Positions 37,566 to 45,577 of a stretch of DNA of 64,000 nucleotides are shown here, piece after piece. The DNA is from Chromobacterium alkanivorans (GTDB lineage Bacteria > Pseudomonadota > Gammaproteobacteria > Burkholderiales > Chromobacteriaceae), in assembly GCF_016937655.1 (NCBI RefSeq), contig NZ_JAFHKL010000009.1:186001-250000 (forward strand), read 5' to 3'. The stretch's first letter is position 1. Every line of letters begins with the position of its first letter. Position numbers and translations under genes: made by a program. Below the pieces are notes generated by a model, which worked only from the letters and a program-made list of their open reading frames with translations, was not told the DNA's origin and made no database searches.

Positions 37566-39029
37566 ATGCAACGCCATAAATTGTCCATGCTCGCCGGCCT
37601 GCTGCTGACAGGCTACGCCGCCGCGCAACCGGTGCCGCTGCCCAATCCCGGCATTCCCGGCTACAACTTCCCGGAACCGGAGTCCACGCTGATGCAGTGG
37701 ATCAACCAGCCCAGCGCCGCCCATGTCCGCAATCTCCACCGCCACGGCTGGGGCTTGTGGGCCGCGCTGACCACGCCCAGCGGCCAGACCGAGTACGGGC
37801 TCGCCAACGCGCCGGTCTACCTGACCTGGCTGACGCCCGAGGAAGTGGCCGCCCTGCCCGCGGATGCGGAAGCCAACGCCGCATCGGCCTTGGCGGCGGC
37901 TCCGCGCCAGATGCGGCTGCGCGTGCCGCGCCAGTTCATGCGCATTCCCGGCTTCATGGAGAAGCTGCAGGCGCGGCTGGAGGCGCTGAGCCAAAGCCAG
38001 GATCAATCCGCCCGCGGCGTGCGCGACACCTCCTCGTTTGAAATGGTGGGCTACGACCCAAGCGCCGCCGCCTTCGCCAGCAAGAACCAGCTGTTTTCCA
38101 AGGCGGCGCTGAGCAAGCTCTACCAGGCCGGCAACGCGTCGATTCCCGCCTTTCCAAGCACCGCCGTCACCGTCAAGCCGGTATACAAGCTGGTCAACAA
38201 GGCCAATATGATTCCGGGCACCTCCTTGTACGTGATGCCGGCCTGGCCCGGCACGCCCAAGCCGACGCCGGCGATGCAAAGCGGCGGCTTCCCGGAAGAA
38301 GCCTGGCCCGGCTGCGTCTACATCGACGCCAAGAACCCGGGCCGTTCCGGGGCTCAGAGCGTGGATCCTTCCTGTAGCCGCCCCAGCGCCGCCAATACCT
38401 TCGGCCTGGGCGACTTCATCCGCATCCCCATCACCGCCGCCAACGCCGCGCTGTTTTCCAGCCTGGCGCAAAAACAGTTGAAACAGCCGGTGGAGCCCGG
38501 CGACACCCTGATTCTGATGGCGATGCACGTCACTTCGCGAGAGATGACGGAATGGACTTGGCAAACCTTCTTCTGGACGCCGGCTCCGGCCAAGCCGCCG
38601 CTGCCCAGCTCCGTCGCCGTGGCTCAGGCGCGCCCGTCGCAACTGCCCTGGCCGGCGGCGCATTACGCGATGTCCATCGGCTACCAGATGGTGGCGCCCA
38701 ACCAGCCGGTCAACGGCGGCAGGAGCGTCGGCTCGCCGGTCACGGTGTACAACCCCTATCTGGAGGCCGGCTTCGGCAGCCGCGTCTTCCAGCCCCCGCC
38801 GCCAGTCAACGTGGGCATCTACAACCCCAAGACCAAGACCACCTTCAAAGGCACGCTGGGCATCCAGAGCAATTGCATGACCTGCCACTCCGGCGCCTCG
38901 GTGAACATGGACAGCACGGTCAAGCCGATAGGCTACGCCACCAACTTCTACGTCCCGCGCAATGCGCCGATGTTCAAGGGCAATCTGCAAACCGAGTTCC
39001 TGTGGTCCATCGCCGACGACGCGAAATAA
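37566..39029 (+). CDS. Secreted protein with C-terminal CxxCH (cytochrome c-like), unknown function
   Basis: 487 aa, not recognised as a named family. The signal peptide is MQRHKLSMLAGLLLTGYAAA. A large Pro-rich periplasmic region follows, with aromatic motifs HRHGWGLWAALT and MTEWTWQTFFWTP, then a single haem-binding-type CMTCH near residue 437 in SNCMTCHSG. The ATG at 37566 has GGAGACCTCGTG upstream. It diverges from dcuB-frdABCD. A downstream methionine could be the second haem ligand, but this is not certain. It is probably a periplasmic mono-haem redox protein. Confidence 0.7.
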   Translation: MQRHKLSMLAGLLLTGYAAAQPVPLPNPGIPGYNFPEPESTLMQWINQPSAAHVRNLHRHGWGLWAALTTPSGQTEYGLANAPVYLTWLTPEEVAALPADAEANAASALAAAPRQMRLRVPRQFMRIPGFMEKLQARLEALSQSQDQSARGVRDTSSFEMVGYDPSAAAFASKNQLFSKAALSKLYQAGNASIPAFPSTAVTVKPVYKLVNKANMIPGTSLYVMPAWPGTPKPTPAMQSGGFPEEAWPGCVYIDAKNPGRSGAQSVDPSCSRPSAANTFGLGDFIRIPITAANAALFSSLAQKQLKQPVEPGDTLILMAMHVTSREMTEWTWQTFFWTPAPAKPPLPSSVAVAQARPSQLPWPAAHYAMSIGYQMVAPNQPVNGGRSVGSPVTVYNPYLEAGFGSRVFQPPPPVNVGIYNPKTKTTFKGTLGIQSNCMTCHSGASVNMDSTVKPIGYATNFYVPRNAPMFKGNLQTEFLWSIADDAK

Positions 39030-39045
39030 GCGCGTAAGGCCTGAA

Positions 39046-39076
39046 AACGTCCATCCTCCAAACGGAGGATGGGCGT
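39046..39076. terminator. Hairpin after the CxxCH-protein gene
   Basis: CCATCCTCC / GGAGGATGG with a 4-base AAAC loop, extended by flanking GT pairs. There is only a weak T-run, so termination strength is uncertain. It lies between convergent genes. Confidence 0.55.
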
Positions 39077-39114
39077 TCTGACGCCGCGGACGGCGACGAT
39101 CGGCGAAGCCGCCC

Positions 39115-40440
39115 TTAAGTGGTTTTCTGCCCCTGCACCGCGGAAAAATGGCTGACCACCTCGCTCAGCTGGGCGGTGCTGCTGCGGATCTGGTCGATGG
39201 AGGTGCTAGCCACGCCGGCGTGCTCCTCGCCCATCCGCGCCTTGACCTGCATTTCATGGATGCTCTCGCTGGCGGACGAGGTGCCGTTGCGGATGTCGTC
39301 TATCATGCCGGCCACCTCCTTGGTGGACGCGTTGGTGCGCTCGGCCAGCTTGCGCACCTCGTCCGCCACCACCGCGAAGCCTCGCCCCTGCTCGCCGGCG
39401 CGCGCCGCCTCGATGGCGGCGTTCAGCGCCAACAGATTGGTCTGGTCCGCGATCTCGTGGATGGTGTTGACGATGGAGGTGATGCGCAAGGTCTTGGAGT
39501 CCAGATCCTCGATGATCTTGACCGAGCGCTCGGCGCTGTCCGCGATCAGACTCATCTCGCCTATGGTGTCCTTGATCACCGCCAGGCCGTCGGACGAGGC
39601 CGCGTCCGACGCGGCGGACAGGCGGTGCGCCTCCTTCACCAGGTGCAGGTCGCGCTGCGCCGCCTCTTCCTCATCGGTGATGTCCAGCGCGAACTTGATC
39701 ACTTTGTAGACTTCGCCCTCGTCGTTGACGATGGGGTTGTAGCTGGCCTCCAGCCAGATGGAGCGGCCCTGCTTGTCGCGGCGCTCGAACTTGCCGGCGA
39801 TGAAGGCGCCCTGGTTCAGCCGCTGCCACAACTCGGTGTAAGCCGGGCTGTTGACGAACTCCGGCTGACAGAAGATCCGGTGATGCTGGCCGATGATTTC
39901 CTGCTCGCCGTAGCCCACCGTGTTCAGGAAGTTGCTGTTGGCGCGCAGCACGATGCCGTCGATGGAGAACTCGATCACCGCCATCGAACGGCTGACCGCC
40001 TTCATGGTGTTGCGCGCCTCCAGCTCGGTTTGCACCGACTTGGTCACGTCCAGCGCGAACTTGACCACCGCCGTCACCTGGCCGGACTCGTCGCGCACCG
40101 GGTTGTAGCTGGCTTCCAGCCACACGATGTCGCCGTCCTTGGTCACCCGCTTGAAGCGGTCGCTGACGAAATGCCCCTGCTTCAGCCGGCTCCAGAAGGT
40201 GGCGTACTCGACGCTGTTCACATAGTCCGCCGGGCAGAACAGCCGGTGGTGCTGGCCTATCACCTCGCTGGCGCGGTAGCCCATCACCGCTTCGAAATTG
40301 GCGTTGGCGGAGCGCACCACGCCGTCCGGCGAAAACTCTATCACCGCCATCGAGCGGTCTATCGCCTGCAACACGCCCTGCTGTTTATGCAGCTCCGCCA
40401 CCGTATCCTGCAGTTTGCGCTTCAACCCCGTATTGAACAT
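39115..40440 (-). CDS. Soluble double-PAS chemoreceptor (BdlA-like)
   Basis: 441 aa without a membrane segment: two very similar PAS domains (about residues 25-130 and 148-255; both carry [13 protein letters not shown] and WLEASYNP), then a shortened MCP signalling domain ending in [16 protein letters not shown] tip sequence and [16 protein letters not shown]. This layout is that of BdlA/Aer2-like energy or redox sensors involved in biofilm dispersal; direct evidence for that role is lacking here. Confidence 0.9.
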   Translation of the reverse strand: MFNTGLKRKLQDTVAELHKQQGVLQAIDRSMAVIEFSPDGVVRSANANFEAVMGYRASEVIGQHHRLFCPADYVNSVEYATFWSRLKQGHFVSDRFKRVTKDGDIVWLEASYNPVRDESGQVTAVVKFALDVTKSVQTELEARNTMKAVSRSMAVIEFSIDGIVLRANSNFLNTVGYGEQEIIGQHHRIFCQPEFVNSPAYTELWQRLNQGAFIAGKFERRDKQGRSIWLEASYNPIVNDEGEVYKVIKFALDITDEEEAAQRDLHLVKEAHRLSAASDAASSDGLAVIKDTIGEMSLIADSAERSVKIIEDLDSKTLRITSIVNTIHEIADQTNLLALNAAIEAARAGEQGRGFAVVADEVRKLAERTNASTKEVAGMIDDIRNGTSSASESIHEMQVKARMGEEHAGVASTSIDQIRSSTAQLSEVVSHFSAVQGQKTT

Positions 40441-40577
40441 GCAGCAACCTTTCCGCTCGAGTCATCGTCCTTGCCGTCGGCGCTCTTCTTCCACTCTTTA
40501 TTTACAAAGCCGCTCATGCCAATGTCAAACCGTAAAAACACCTACCGCCCCGCAATGGCCGAAATACCGGGCCGCTC

Positions 40578-40603
40578 CAAAAAACAAGCCGCCTTGCGGC
40601 GGC
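40578..40603 (-). terminator. Terminator of the GNAT gene
   Basis: On the minus strand GCCGCC GCAA GGCGGC followed by TTGTTTTTT, 26 bases after the acetyltransferase stop. Confidence 0.9.
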
Positions 40604-40628
40604 GTAAACCAGGGCGCGGGCGCGGCGC

Positions 40629-41180
40629 TCAGGTCGCCGCGTCCGGATCGGTGCTCAGCCGCGCAAACATCTTGAAATCTCCCGGCTCGCCGCGCACCTG
40701 GCGGTAAGCGCGCAACAGGCCCTCGTACTGGAAGCCGCAGCCGCGCAGCAGCCGCTCGGCGCGCCGGTTGCCGTCGCGCGCCACCGCCTGCACCCGGTAC
40801 AGCCGGCAGCCGGCAAACGCCCAGGCCGTGACCGCCTGACAGGCGGCCTGCCCCAGCCCCCGTCCCCAATAGGCCGGCGCCAGGTCGAAATTGATTTCCG
40901 CGCTGCGGTCCTCAGCCCAGACGGCGTCGAAACCGACCGAACCGGCCAGGCCGCCCGAATCGTCGTCTACGATGGCCAGCCGCAGCGGCGCGCCCGGCTC
41001 CTCGGAGCGATAAGCCTGCACCAGGGGCGCCAGATCCGCCGCCGATTGCAGTTCCCAGCGCAGATGCGGCGCCACTTCGGGCAGCCGCAGATAGTCGTAC
41101 CAGTCCGGAATATCCAGCATTTCCATCGGGCGCAGGCTGAAGCCCTGCAGATCGATGGACGGCGGGGTTATCACATTCAT
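40629..41180 (-). CDS. GNAT acetyltransferase (RimJ/RimL-like)
   Basis: 183-aa N-acetyltransferase. Motif A is PAYWGRGLGQAACQAVTAWAF (acetyl-CoA pyrophosphate loop), followed by RVQAVARDGNRRAERLLRGCGF, typical of the RimJ/RimL branch acting on protein or amino-acid N-termini. The ATG at 41180 gives the usual length. Substrate unknown. Confidence 0.85.
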   Translation of the reverse strand: MNVITPPSIDLQGFSLRPMEMLDIPDWYDYLRLPEVAPHLRWELQSAADLAPLVQAYRSEEPGAPLRLAIVDDDSGGLAGSVGFDAVWAEDRSAEINFDLAPAYWGRGLGQAACQAVTAWAFAGCRLYRVQAVARDGNRRAERLLRGCGFQYEGLLRAYRQVRGEPGDFKMFARLSTDPDAAT

Positions 41181-41456
41181 CACGAGCACCAGTAATGGGG
41201 CGACCGGCCCGCGCCTGCAAGCGAAATGGACCCGGCCGCGCTTTATTGTGTACAGCGGGAGACCGCACTCCATTCTAGAAGAAAGCACGCCAATAGAAAG
41301 CCGATATGCGGGCAGCAAGCCCTCTGCCGGCTCCAAATCCGTTTGCGAACGGCGGCGCGGCGGGCGCGCCGTCGAACTGACCAAGTGCGCGCGCCGCCCG
41401 CTGCCTCGGCCGCAAGGCCTGGCCCCGCCGCCCTGCGCCGGATAGACAGCCGGCGC

Positions 41457-41759
41457 TCAGGTGTTCAAGGCCGGGCTGCCGGTAGGCGCCGCCGGCGCCG
41501 CTTGGGGAGCGACCTGGGCCGACGCGCTGGCGGCCTGGATTTGCGGGCTGTCGCCGGGGCTGAAGCTCTGGGTCACCTTGCCGGTCATCAGAATGCCCAG
41601 CACCACGATCACCGAGTTGTCTATCGGCAAGGACGGCGAACCCTTCAGGATCGAGGTGTACGCCCAGACCAGCAACACGCCCACCGCCCACAGCAAGAAG
41701 GCCAGCCGCGTGGCGGAAAAGCTGCCGAAGCCGTCCTGCAAGAATTCCGAAACCTTCAT
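41457..41759 (-). CDS. Small membrane protein of unknown function
   Basis: 100 aa starting MKVSEFLQDGFGSFSATR, with two hydrophobic segments (RLAFLLWAVGVLLVWAYTSI and NSVIVVLGILMTGKV) and an Ala/Pro/Gln-rich tail. The opening resembles small phage or prophage inner-membrane proteins, but no phage genes are nearby. AAGGACGGAAG upstream supports the start at 41759. Confidence 0.6.
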   Translation of the reverse strand: MKVSEFLQDGFGSFSATRLAFLLWAVGVLLVWAYTSILKGSPSLPIDNSVIVVLGILMTGKVTQSFSPGDSPQIQAASASAQVAPQAAPAAPTGSPALNT

Positions 41760-41846
41760 CTTCCGTCCTTTCTGCCTGCGCGGGCGGGTCCGCCCGCTAT
41801 TAGCGATATAGCGTCGAGCTCCTGAGCCGGCAAAACCGGAAAACAC

Positions 41847-41992
41847 TTAGAACCTGCTCCAAGTCTGCTGCGCTTCAGCGATACGGCGTTAAAAACAAGC
41901 TCAAAATGCTCATGTACCACACGTACATTCCGCTTTTTCGCTAGTTTTCGCCTTGTCTCGCCCTTGCTCGCAAGACTTTGAACAGGCTCTGA
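41847..41992 (+). repeat. 146-bp palindrome-ended repeat element, copy 2
   Basis: Starts TTAGAACCTGCTCCAAGTCT and ends AGACTTTGAACAGGCTCTGA; the ends pair (AGTCT with AGACT). The core GATACGGCGTTAAAA, GTACcacacGTAC and CGCCTTGTCTCG matches copies 1 and 3. Where the arms differ from copy 1 (GATCT there), the partner arm differs correspondingly (AGATC there). Confidence 0.9.
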
Positions 41993-42021
41993 GAAACCGT
42001 TCCAGACCCGCAACGCTTCCC

Positions 42022-42073
42022 AAAGCCTCGCGCGCTGAGCGCTGCTCGCGAGGCTTTGAACAGGCTCCGCAGG
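42022..42073. repeat. Decayed repeat end with perfect hairpin
   Basis: Perfect 11-bp inverted repeat AAAGCCTCGCG (42022-42032) / CGCGAGGCTTT (42047-42057). The stretch from 42044, GCTCGCGAGGCTTTGAACAG, matches the right end of copy 2, so this looks like a deletion derivative of the same element. Confidence 0.6.
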
Positions 42074-42180
42074 CTATCGCCGACATTGAGAAATACAATT
42101 CCGGCGTCGGCTTGCAAATCCGCGCGCCGGACGCATCATGACAAATACAAGACAAAATGCCATTGAGCTAAGGAGTCGTC

Positions 42181-42588
42181 ATGATTGCCATTCGGGAGAT
42201 CGACCATATCGTGCTGCGCGTCAGCGATCTGGCCAAGATGGAGCGTTTTTACGGCGAGGTGCTGGGTTGCACCGTGGAACGCCGGCGCGAGGACCTGGGG
42301 CTGGTGCAGCTGCGCGCCGGCCATTCGCTGCTGGATCTGGTGCCGGTGGACGGGCCGCTGGGCCGAGCCGGCGGCCGCGCGCCGGCGGCGGAGGGCCGCA
42401 ACCTGGACCACTTCTGTTTCCGCGTCGAGCCTTTCGACGAAGACGCGATCCGCGCCCACCTGGCGCAACACGGTCTCAGCGCCGGAGAAACCGCCCAGCG
42501 CTACGGCGCCGAGGGCGACGGCCCCTCGCTGTATCTGCAGGACCCGGAAGGCAATGTCGTGGAGCTGAAGGGACCGCCCTCCCCTTAG
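42181..42588 (+). CDS. VOC/glyoxalase family protein
   Basis: 135-aa vicinal oxygen chelate protein: two beta-alpha-beta-beta-beta modules (IDHIVLRVSDLAKMERFYGEVLG and LDHFCFRVEPFD) with likely metal ligands His9, His77 and Glu128 (DPEGNVVELKG). A TAAGGAGTCGTC ribosome site precedes the ATG. Its TAG stop is the first bases of repeat copy 3, and copy 2 lies upstream, so the gene is bracketed by elements. Substrate unknown. Confidence 0.88.
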   Translation: MIAIREIDHIVLRVSDLAKMERFYGEVLGCTVERRREDLGLVQLRAGHSLLDLVPVDGPLGRAGGRAPAAEGRNLDHFCFRVEPFDEDAIRAHLAQHGLSAGETAQRYGAEGDGPSLYLQDPEGNVVELKGPPSP

Positions 42589-42730
42589 AACCTGTTTACG
42601 ATCTGCTGTGCGTCGGCGATACGGCGTTGAAAACAACTTCGAAATGCTCATGTACCATGTGTACATTCCGCTTTCTCAGCCGTTTTCGCCTTGTCTCGCT
42701 TTAGCTCGCGAGATCGTAAACGCGTTCTTA
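42585..42730 (+). repeat. 146-bp palindrome-ended repeat element, copy 3
   Basis: Starts TTAGAACCTGTTTACGATCT and ends AGATCGTAAACGCGTTCTTA; ends pair at 18 of 20 positions. The core is as in copies 1 and 2 (GATACGGCGTTGAAA, GTACcatgtGTAC). The VOC gene stop codon is inside its left arm. A second left end begins right at its right end. Confidence 0.9.
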
Positions 42731-42760
42731 GAACCTGTTCAAAATCTGCTGCGCGGCGCG
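42728..42760 (+). repeat. Partial left end of a fourth element copy
   Basis: TTAGAACCTGTTCAAAATCT then GCTGCGCGGCGCG, matching the left end of the family and overlapping the end of copy 3 by 3 bases. The rest of the element is missing. Confidence 0.7.
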
Positions 42761-43088
42761 CGACGCGGTGAGCGCCGCGTCGCGTCCTCGCCGCGAAACC
42801 CGGCCGCGCCGCAAGCGCTGGATCCTGGCCGCCGCCTGCCATGCGGCGGGTTCCCGCGAGCGGTCTTAAATATTACTGGTTTTGATTTTTTTATTTAGAC
42901 ATAAATACTCTAAGCCAAATCGTTTCGATAATAGGCCGCTTAATCCGTCTCGCGCTTAAGCGCGGCGATCGCCTTAATTCAAACAATCGTTTGGAGTAAA
43001 TGCCGAAATTCAAACTGGCATTGAAATGGTATTAAATATCGTCAATGACGGCGCTTCGCTGCGCCGCCGGCCCCGCGCCGCGAAAATA
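42761..43088. other. Intergenic, no supportable gene
   Basis: About 330 bases. The left part is GC-rich and possibly repeat debris; the right part is AT-rich. Contains the palindrome CAAACaatcGTTTG at 42980-42993, similar to the one before the acyl-CoA dehydrogenase, and just after it an 11-codon reading frame at 43000-43035 with a GGAG site. Neither is attached to a recognisable gene. Confidence 0.4.
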
Positions 43089-43125
43089 AAAAACCCCTGA
43101 AGCGGCGAGCGCATTCAGGGGCTTT
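43089..43125 (-). terminator. Terminator of flgM-flgN-flgJ
   Basis: Minus strand: CCCCTGAA stem partner of TTCAGGGG with a long GC loop, followed by TTTTTTATTTT. It lies 19 bases after the flgJ stop. Confidence 0.85.
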
Positions 43126-43143
43126 GTGGCGTGGACCCGGTCT

Positions 43144-43860
43144 TCAGAGCGGCTTGCGCGCCTGAATGCCCGCCGCCACTTTCCGCAGTTTGTCCGCGTA
43201 GCCCGGATCCGTGGCGTAACCGCCCTGGGCCAGCGCCTGGGCGAAGGCCTGGGCGTTGCCGCCCACGCCCAGCGCGCCGCGGTAGCGCGGGTTGCCGGCC
43301 AGCAGCTGCGCGTAATCGGCGAACGCGTCCTGCAAGCCGGAGTAGGCGCGGAAGCTTTCGGTCCGCTTCACGTCGCGGCCGTCCACGTGCTCGGTGGTCA
43401 GCGCGCGGGTGACTTCGCCCTGCCAGCCCTTGCCGGCCTTGATGCCGAACAGATTGTGATTGCTGCCGCCGTCGGCGCGGGTCAGCGGACGCTGGCCCCA
43501 GCCGGATTCCAGCGCCGCGTGAGCGGCCACCAGTTCCGGCGCCACGCCCAGCTTGGCGGCGGCTTGTTGCGCGTAAGGCGCGATGCTGTCGAGAAAGGCT
43601 TGCTGGTCCGCGCCGTAGGGCATGCTGCCGCCCAGCGTGGCGTCCTGGACGCGCTGGCGCGCCCAGGCGCCTTCCGGCGACAGGCTGGCCCAGCTGTCCG
43701 AGCCGTTCTCGATGAAGTCGCGCACCTCGCTGTGCAGCTGGCCGCTCCATTGGTCGGCGAAACGCTCGCCGTCCCCGCCGCCCTGGCCTATCAGCGGCAG
43801 GGCGACGGCGTCGGCGCCGAAGTCCGGCCCGGCGCCGATGTCATTGCGCACAGTAAACAT
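43144..43860 (-). CDS. flgJ: Flagellar muramidase FlgJ (lateral system)
   Basis: 238-aa peptidoglycan hydrolase that opens the wall for rod assembly. The N-terminal part (about 75 residues) is weakly conserved rod-cap sequence; the C-terminal glucosaminidase domain is clear: VAAHAALESGWGQRPL (catalytic Glu), NHNLFGIKAGKGWQGE and FRAYSGLQDAFADYAQLL. The ATG at 43860 with GGAGACAGCG upstream is preferred to one 4 codons earlier. It overlaps flgN. Confidence 0.88.
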   Translation of the reverse strand: MFTVRNDIGAGPDFGADAVALPLIGQGGGDGERFADQWSGQLHSEVRDFIENGSDSWASLSPEGAWARQRVQDATLGGSMPYGADQQAFLDSIAPYAQQAAAKLGVAPELVAAHAALESGWGQRPLTRADGGSNHNLFGIKAGKGWQGEVTRALTTEHVDGRDVKRTESFRAYSGLQDAFADYAQLLAGNPRYRGALGVGGNAQAFAQALAQGGYATDPGYADKLRKVAAGIQARKPL

Positions 43861-44266
43861 CGCTGTCTCCATTCAGCACGCGGTTCATCAGATCCTGCTG
43901 CTGTTGCAGCAGCTGGCCGTTGCGCAGGTTCAGGGTCTGGCACAGGCGGATCTGCTCCACCAGCGCGTTCCAGCGCTGGCGGCAGGCTTGTTCCGCGGCG
44001 GCGGGCAAGAGCTTGAGCACCGCGTCCATCGAGGCGGCGCGGCCCGTGCCCAGCAATTGGCCGGCCAGTTGCAGCCGCTGGTCGCGGCTGGCCTGCAGGG
44101 CGTCGCACTGGGCGACGATGTCCGAACCCAATTGCCGCAGTTCGTCGGCCTGGTGCGCCAGCGCGGCGGCGAACTGCTGTTCCAGCAGTTGCTCCAGCTG
44201 GCCGTAGCCTTGCAGATCCTGCCCCACGGTGGCCAGCAGTTGTTTGAAGGCTTGCTCGCGGTTCAT
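43841..44266 (-). CDS. flgN: Flagellar chaperone FlgN (lateral)
   Basis: 141-aa, all-helical, Gln/Leu-rich protein fitting FlgN, the chaperone of hook-filament junction proteins FlgK/FlgL. Identity comes from position (flgM directly before, one base between stop and start) and helical pattern (GYGQLEQLLEQQFAAAL, LRNGQLLQQQQDLMNRVL). FlgK and FlgL are not in the window. Confidence 0.8.
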   Translation of the reverse strand: MNREQAFKQLLATVGQDLQGYGQLEQLLEQQFAAALAHQADELRQLGSDIVAQCDALQASRDQRLQLAGQLLGTGRAASMDAVLKLLPAAAEQACRQRWNALVEQIRLCQTLNLRNGQLLQQQQDLMNRVLNGDSDVYCAQ

Positions 44267-44536
44267 TCAGCGGCTCCGGTGATATTGCTCCACCAGGTCG
44301 GCCAGCCGGGCGGCGTCGAAGCGCACTTCGCCGCGCGCCAGCGCGGCGCGCACTTCTTCCACCCGTTTCATGTCGATGTCCGGCAGCGCGCGCAGCTCCG
44401 CCACCGCCGGCGCCATGTCCTGGCTCGCGGCGGGCGCGGCGACGGCCGCGGGCGCGCGGGCCGGCGTTTCCGCGGCGGCGCTCTGGCCGCCGACCGCCAG
44501 TTCGCGGCGTTGCGACGAGGTCGAGTTGATTTGCAT
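44267..44536 (-). CDS. flgM: Anti-sigma-28 factor FlgM (lateral)
   Basis: 89-aa FlgM. It starts MQINSTSSQRRE, has an Ala/Pro-rich linker, and the conserved C-terminal helix block VEEVRAALARGEVRFDAARLADLV that binds sigma-28. The likely target is the FliA encoded at 47459-48151. First gene of the flgM-flgN-flgJ unit. Confidence 0.9.
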   Translation of the reverse strand: MQINSTSSQRRELAVGGQSAAAETPARAPAAVAAPAASQDMAPAVAELRALPDIDMKRVEEVRAALARGEVRFDAARLADLVEQYHRSR

Positions 44537-44661
44537 AGTTTAGAAATCCGTCTGGGTTGGCTGTGCGAGCGGCGCGGCGCCTGATGCCGCGTTGCGCGAC
44601 CGCTCGGAGCGGGCCTCGCGGCCCGCCCTCACCCCTTCAAGGCGACAGTCTGGAAAAAAAC

Positions 44662-45354
44662 TTAAAAATTTACCGGTAACATTTTCAGAACGACAATGCG
44701 GCGGTTTTCCAGACGGATATAACGGCCAAACACCAGTTCCTTCAGGATGCGCGCCACCATCTCGCGGGAGGAGCCGATCTGGTCGGCGATTTCCTGCTGG
44801 GTCAGCTGCTTTTTCAGCACCATCTCATCGCCGTCCTGCTCTTCCAGCATCTGGTTGATCAGGATGCGCACGCGACCGTACACGTCCATCAGCGCCAGGT
44901 TCTTGGCCTTGGTGGACATGCGGCGCACCACTTGCACCAGGTGGCACATGATGCGGGTGCGGGCTTCCGGGCTGTGCGGCAGGCCGTCTTCGGTATCGAA
45001 CAGCTGCATCAGGCTGTCGCGGCTGAACACCAGCAGGTGGCTGTCCTCGTCCGCCGCGCAATTGGAGCTGCGCTCGCCGCTGTCGATGAAGCCGACCATG
45101 CCGATCAGCTCCCCGGAAGCGCAGATTTGCAAAATGTATTTCTTGCTGAGTCCATCCGAAACAAAGACTTGCATGCAACCGCTGGCCAGCAGATAGACCT
45201 CGTTGGCGCTGTCGCCTTCGTTGTACAGCACCTCGCCCTTGCTCAGGCGGCGGCTTTCGGCCAGTTCCAGCGCTTTGTCCAGTTTGTCGTTGTCCAGATG
45301 TCCGAACAAATGTGTGCCTCTTAACAAGGCTTTGATATTGTGGTTTTCATTCAT
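44662..45354 (-). CDS. Crp/Fnr-family transcriptional regulator inside the flagellar locus
   Basis: 230 aa: an N-terminal cyclic-nucleotide-type beta roll (LSKGEVLYNEGDSANEVYLLASG, SGELIGMVGFIDSGERSSN) and a C-terminal winged helix (LTQQEIADQIGSSREMVARILKEL). The N-terminal cysteine cluster for an FNR-type Fe-S centre is absent, and the phosphate-binding RxS pair is GERSSN, close to the Crp pattern. The ATG at 45354 is chosen. It sits between flgM and motB, where known lateral clusters do not usually carry a Crp-type gene. A role in lateral flagellar control is inferred from place only. Confidence 0.88.
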   Translation of the reverse strand: MNENHNIKALLRGTHLFGHLDNDKLDKALELAESRRLSKGEVLYNEGDSANEVYLLASGCMQVFVSDGLSKKYILQICASGELIGMVGFIDSGERSSNCAADEDSHLLVFSRDSLMQLFDTEDGLPHSPEARTRIMCHLVQVVRRMSTKAKNLALMDVYGRVRILINQMLEEQDGDEMVLKKQLTQQEIADQIGSSREMVARILKELVFGRYIRLENRRIVVLKMLPVNF

Positions 45355-45480
45355 GACCACGTCGTCCCCGATAGTCTTGCGATTGAATCGACTTTCCCGC
45401 AGATGTTTGCCGCCTTTTGGCGTCTTTTTTTGTCAACATCATCCAAGTCTTTCGCTCGGATTTTTATTAATCAGGTGCGG

Positions 45481-45521
45481 ATTATAATATTAGCAGTTAA
45501 CAAAAGTGTGAAAAAACACAC
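45481..45521 (-). promoter_or_regulatory. Putative promoter and palindromic operator of the Crp/Fnr gene
   Basis: On the minus strand a TATAAT hexamer (45481-45486), and around the -35 position a perfect palindrome GTGTG AAAAAA CACAC (45506-45521). The -35 hexamer itself is poor, so an activator- or autoregulator-dependent promoter is plausible. Confidence 0.4.
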
Positions 45522-45526
45522 ATAAA

Positions 45527-45552
45527 AAAAGCCTGAAACGAATCAGGCTTTT
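45527..45552. terminator. Terminator between motB and the Crp/Fnr gene
   Basis: Perfect stem AAAAGCCTGA / TCAGGCTTTT with a 6-base loop, 25 bases after the motB stop on the minus strand. Confidence 0.9.
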
Positions 45553-45577
45553 GTTTTGAACCCAAAAAAATAAAAGT

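Noticed and set aside
42136-42666. 176-codon minus-strand frame opposite the VOC gene
   Set aside because: Begins in repeat copy 3 and runs antisense to the VOC gene; repeat-derived.
43000-43035. 11-codon reading frame with a GGAG site after a CAAAC/GTTTG palindrome
   Set aside because: Too short, and no downstream gene for it to act as a leader peptide; likely chance.
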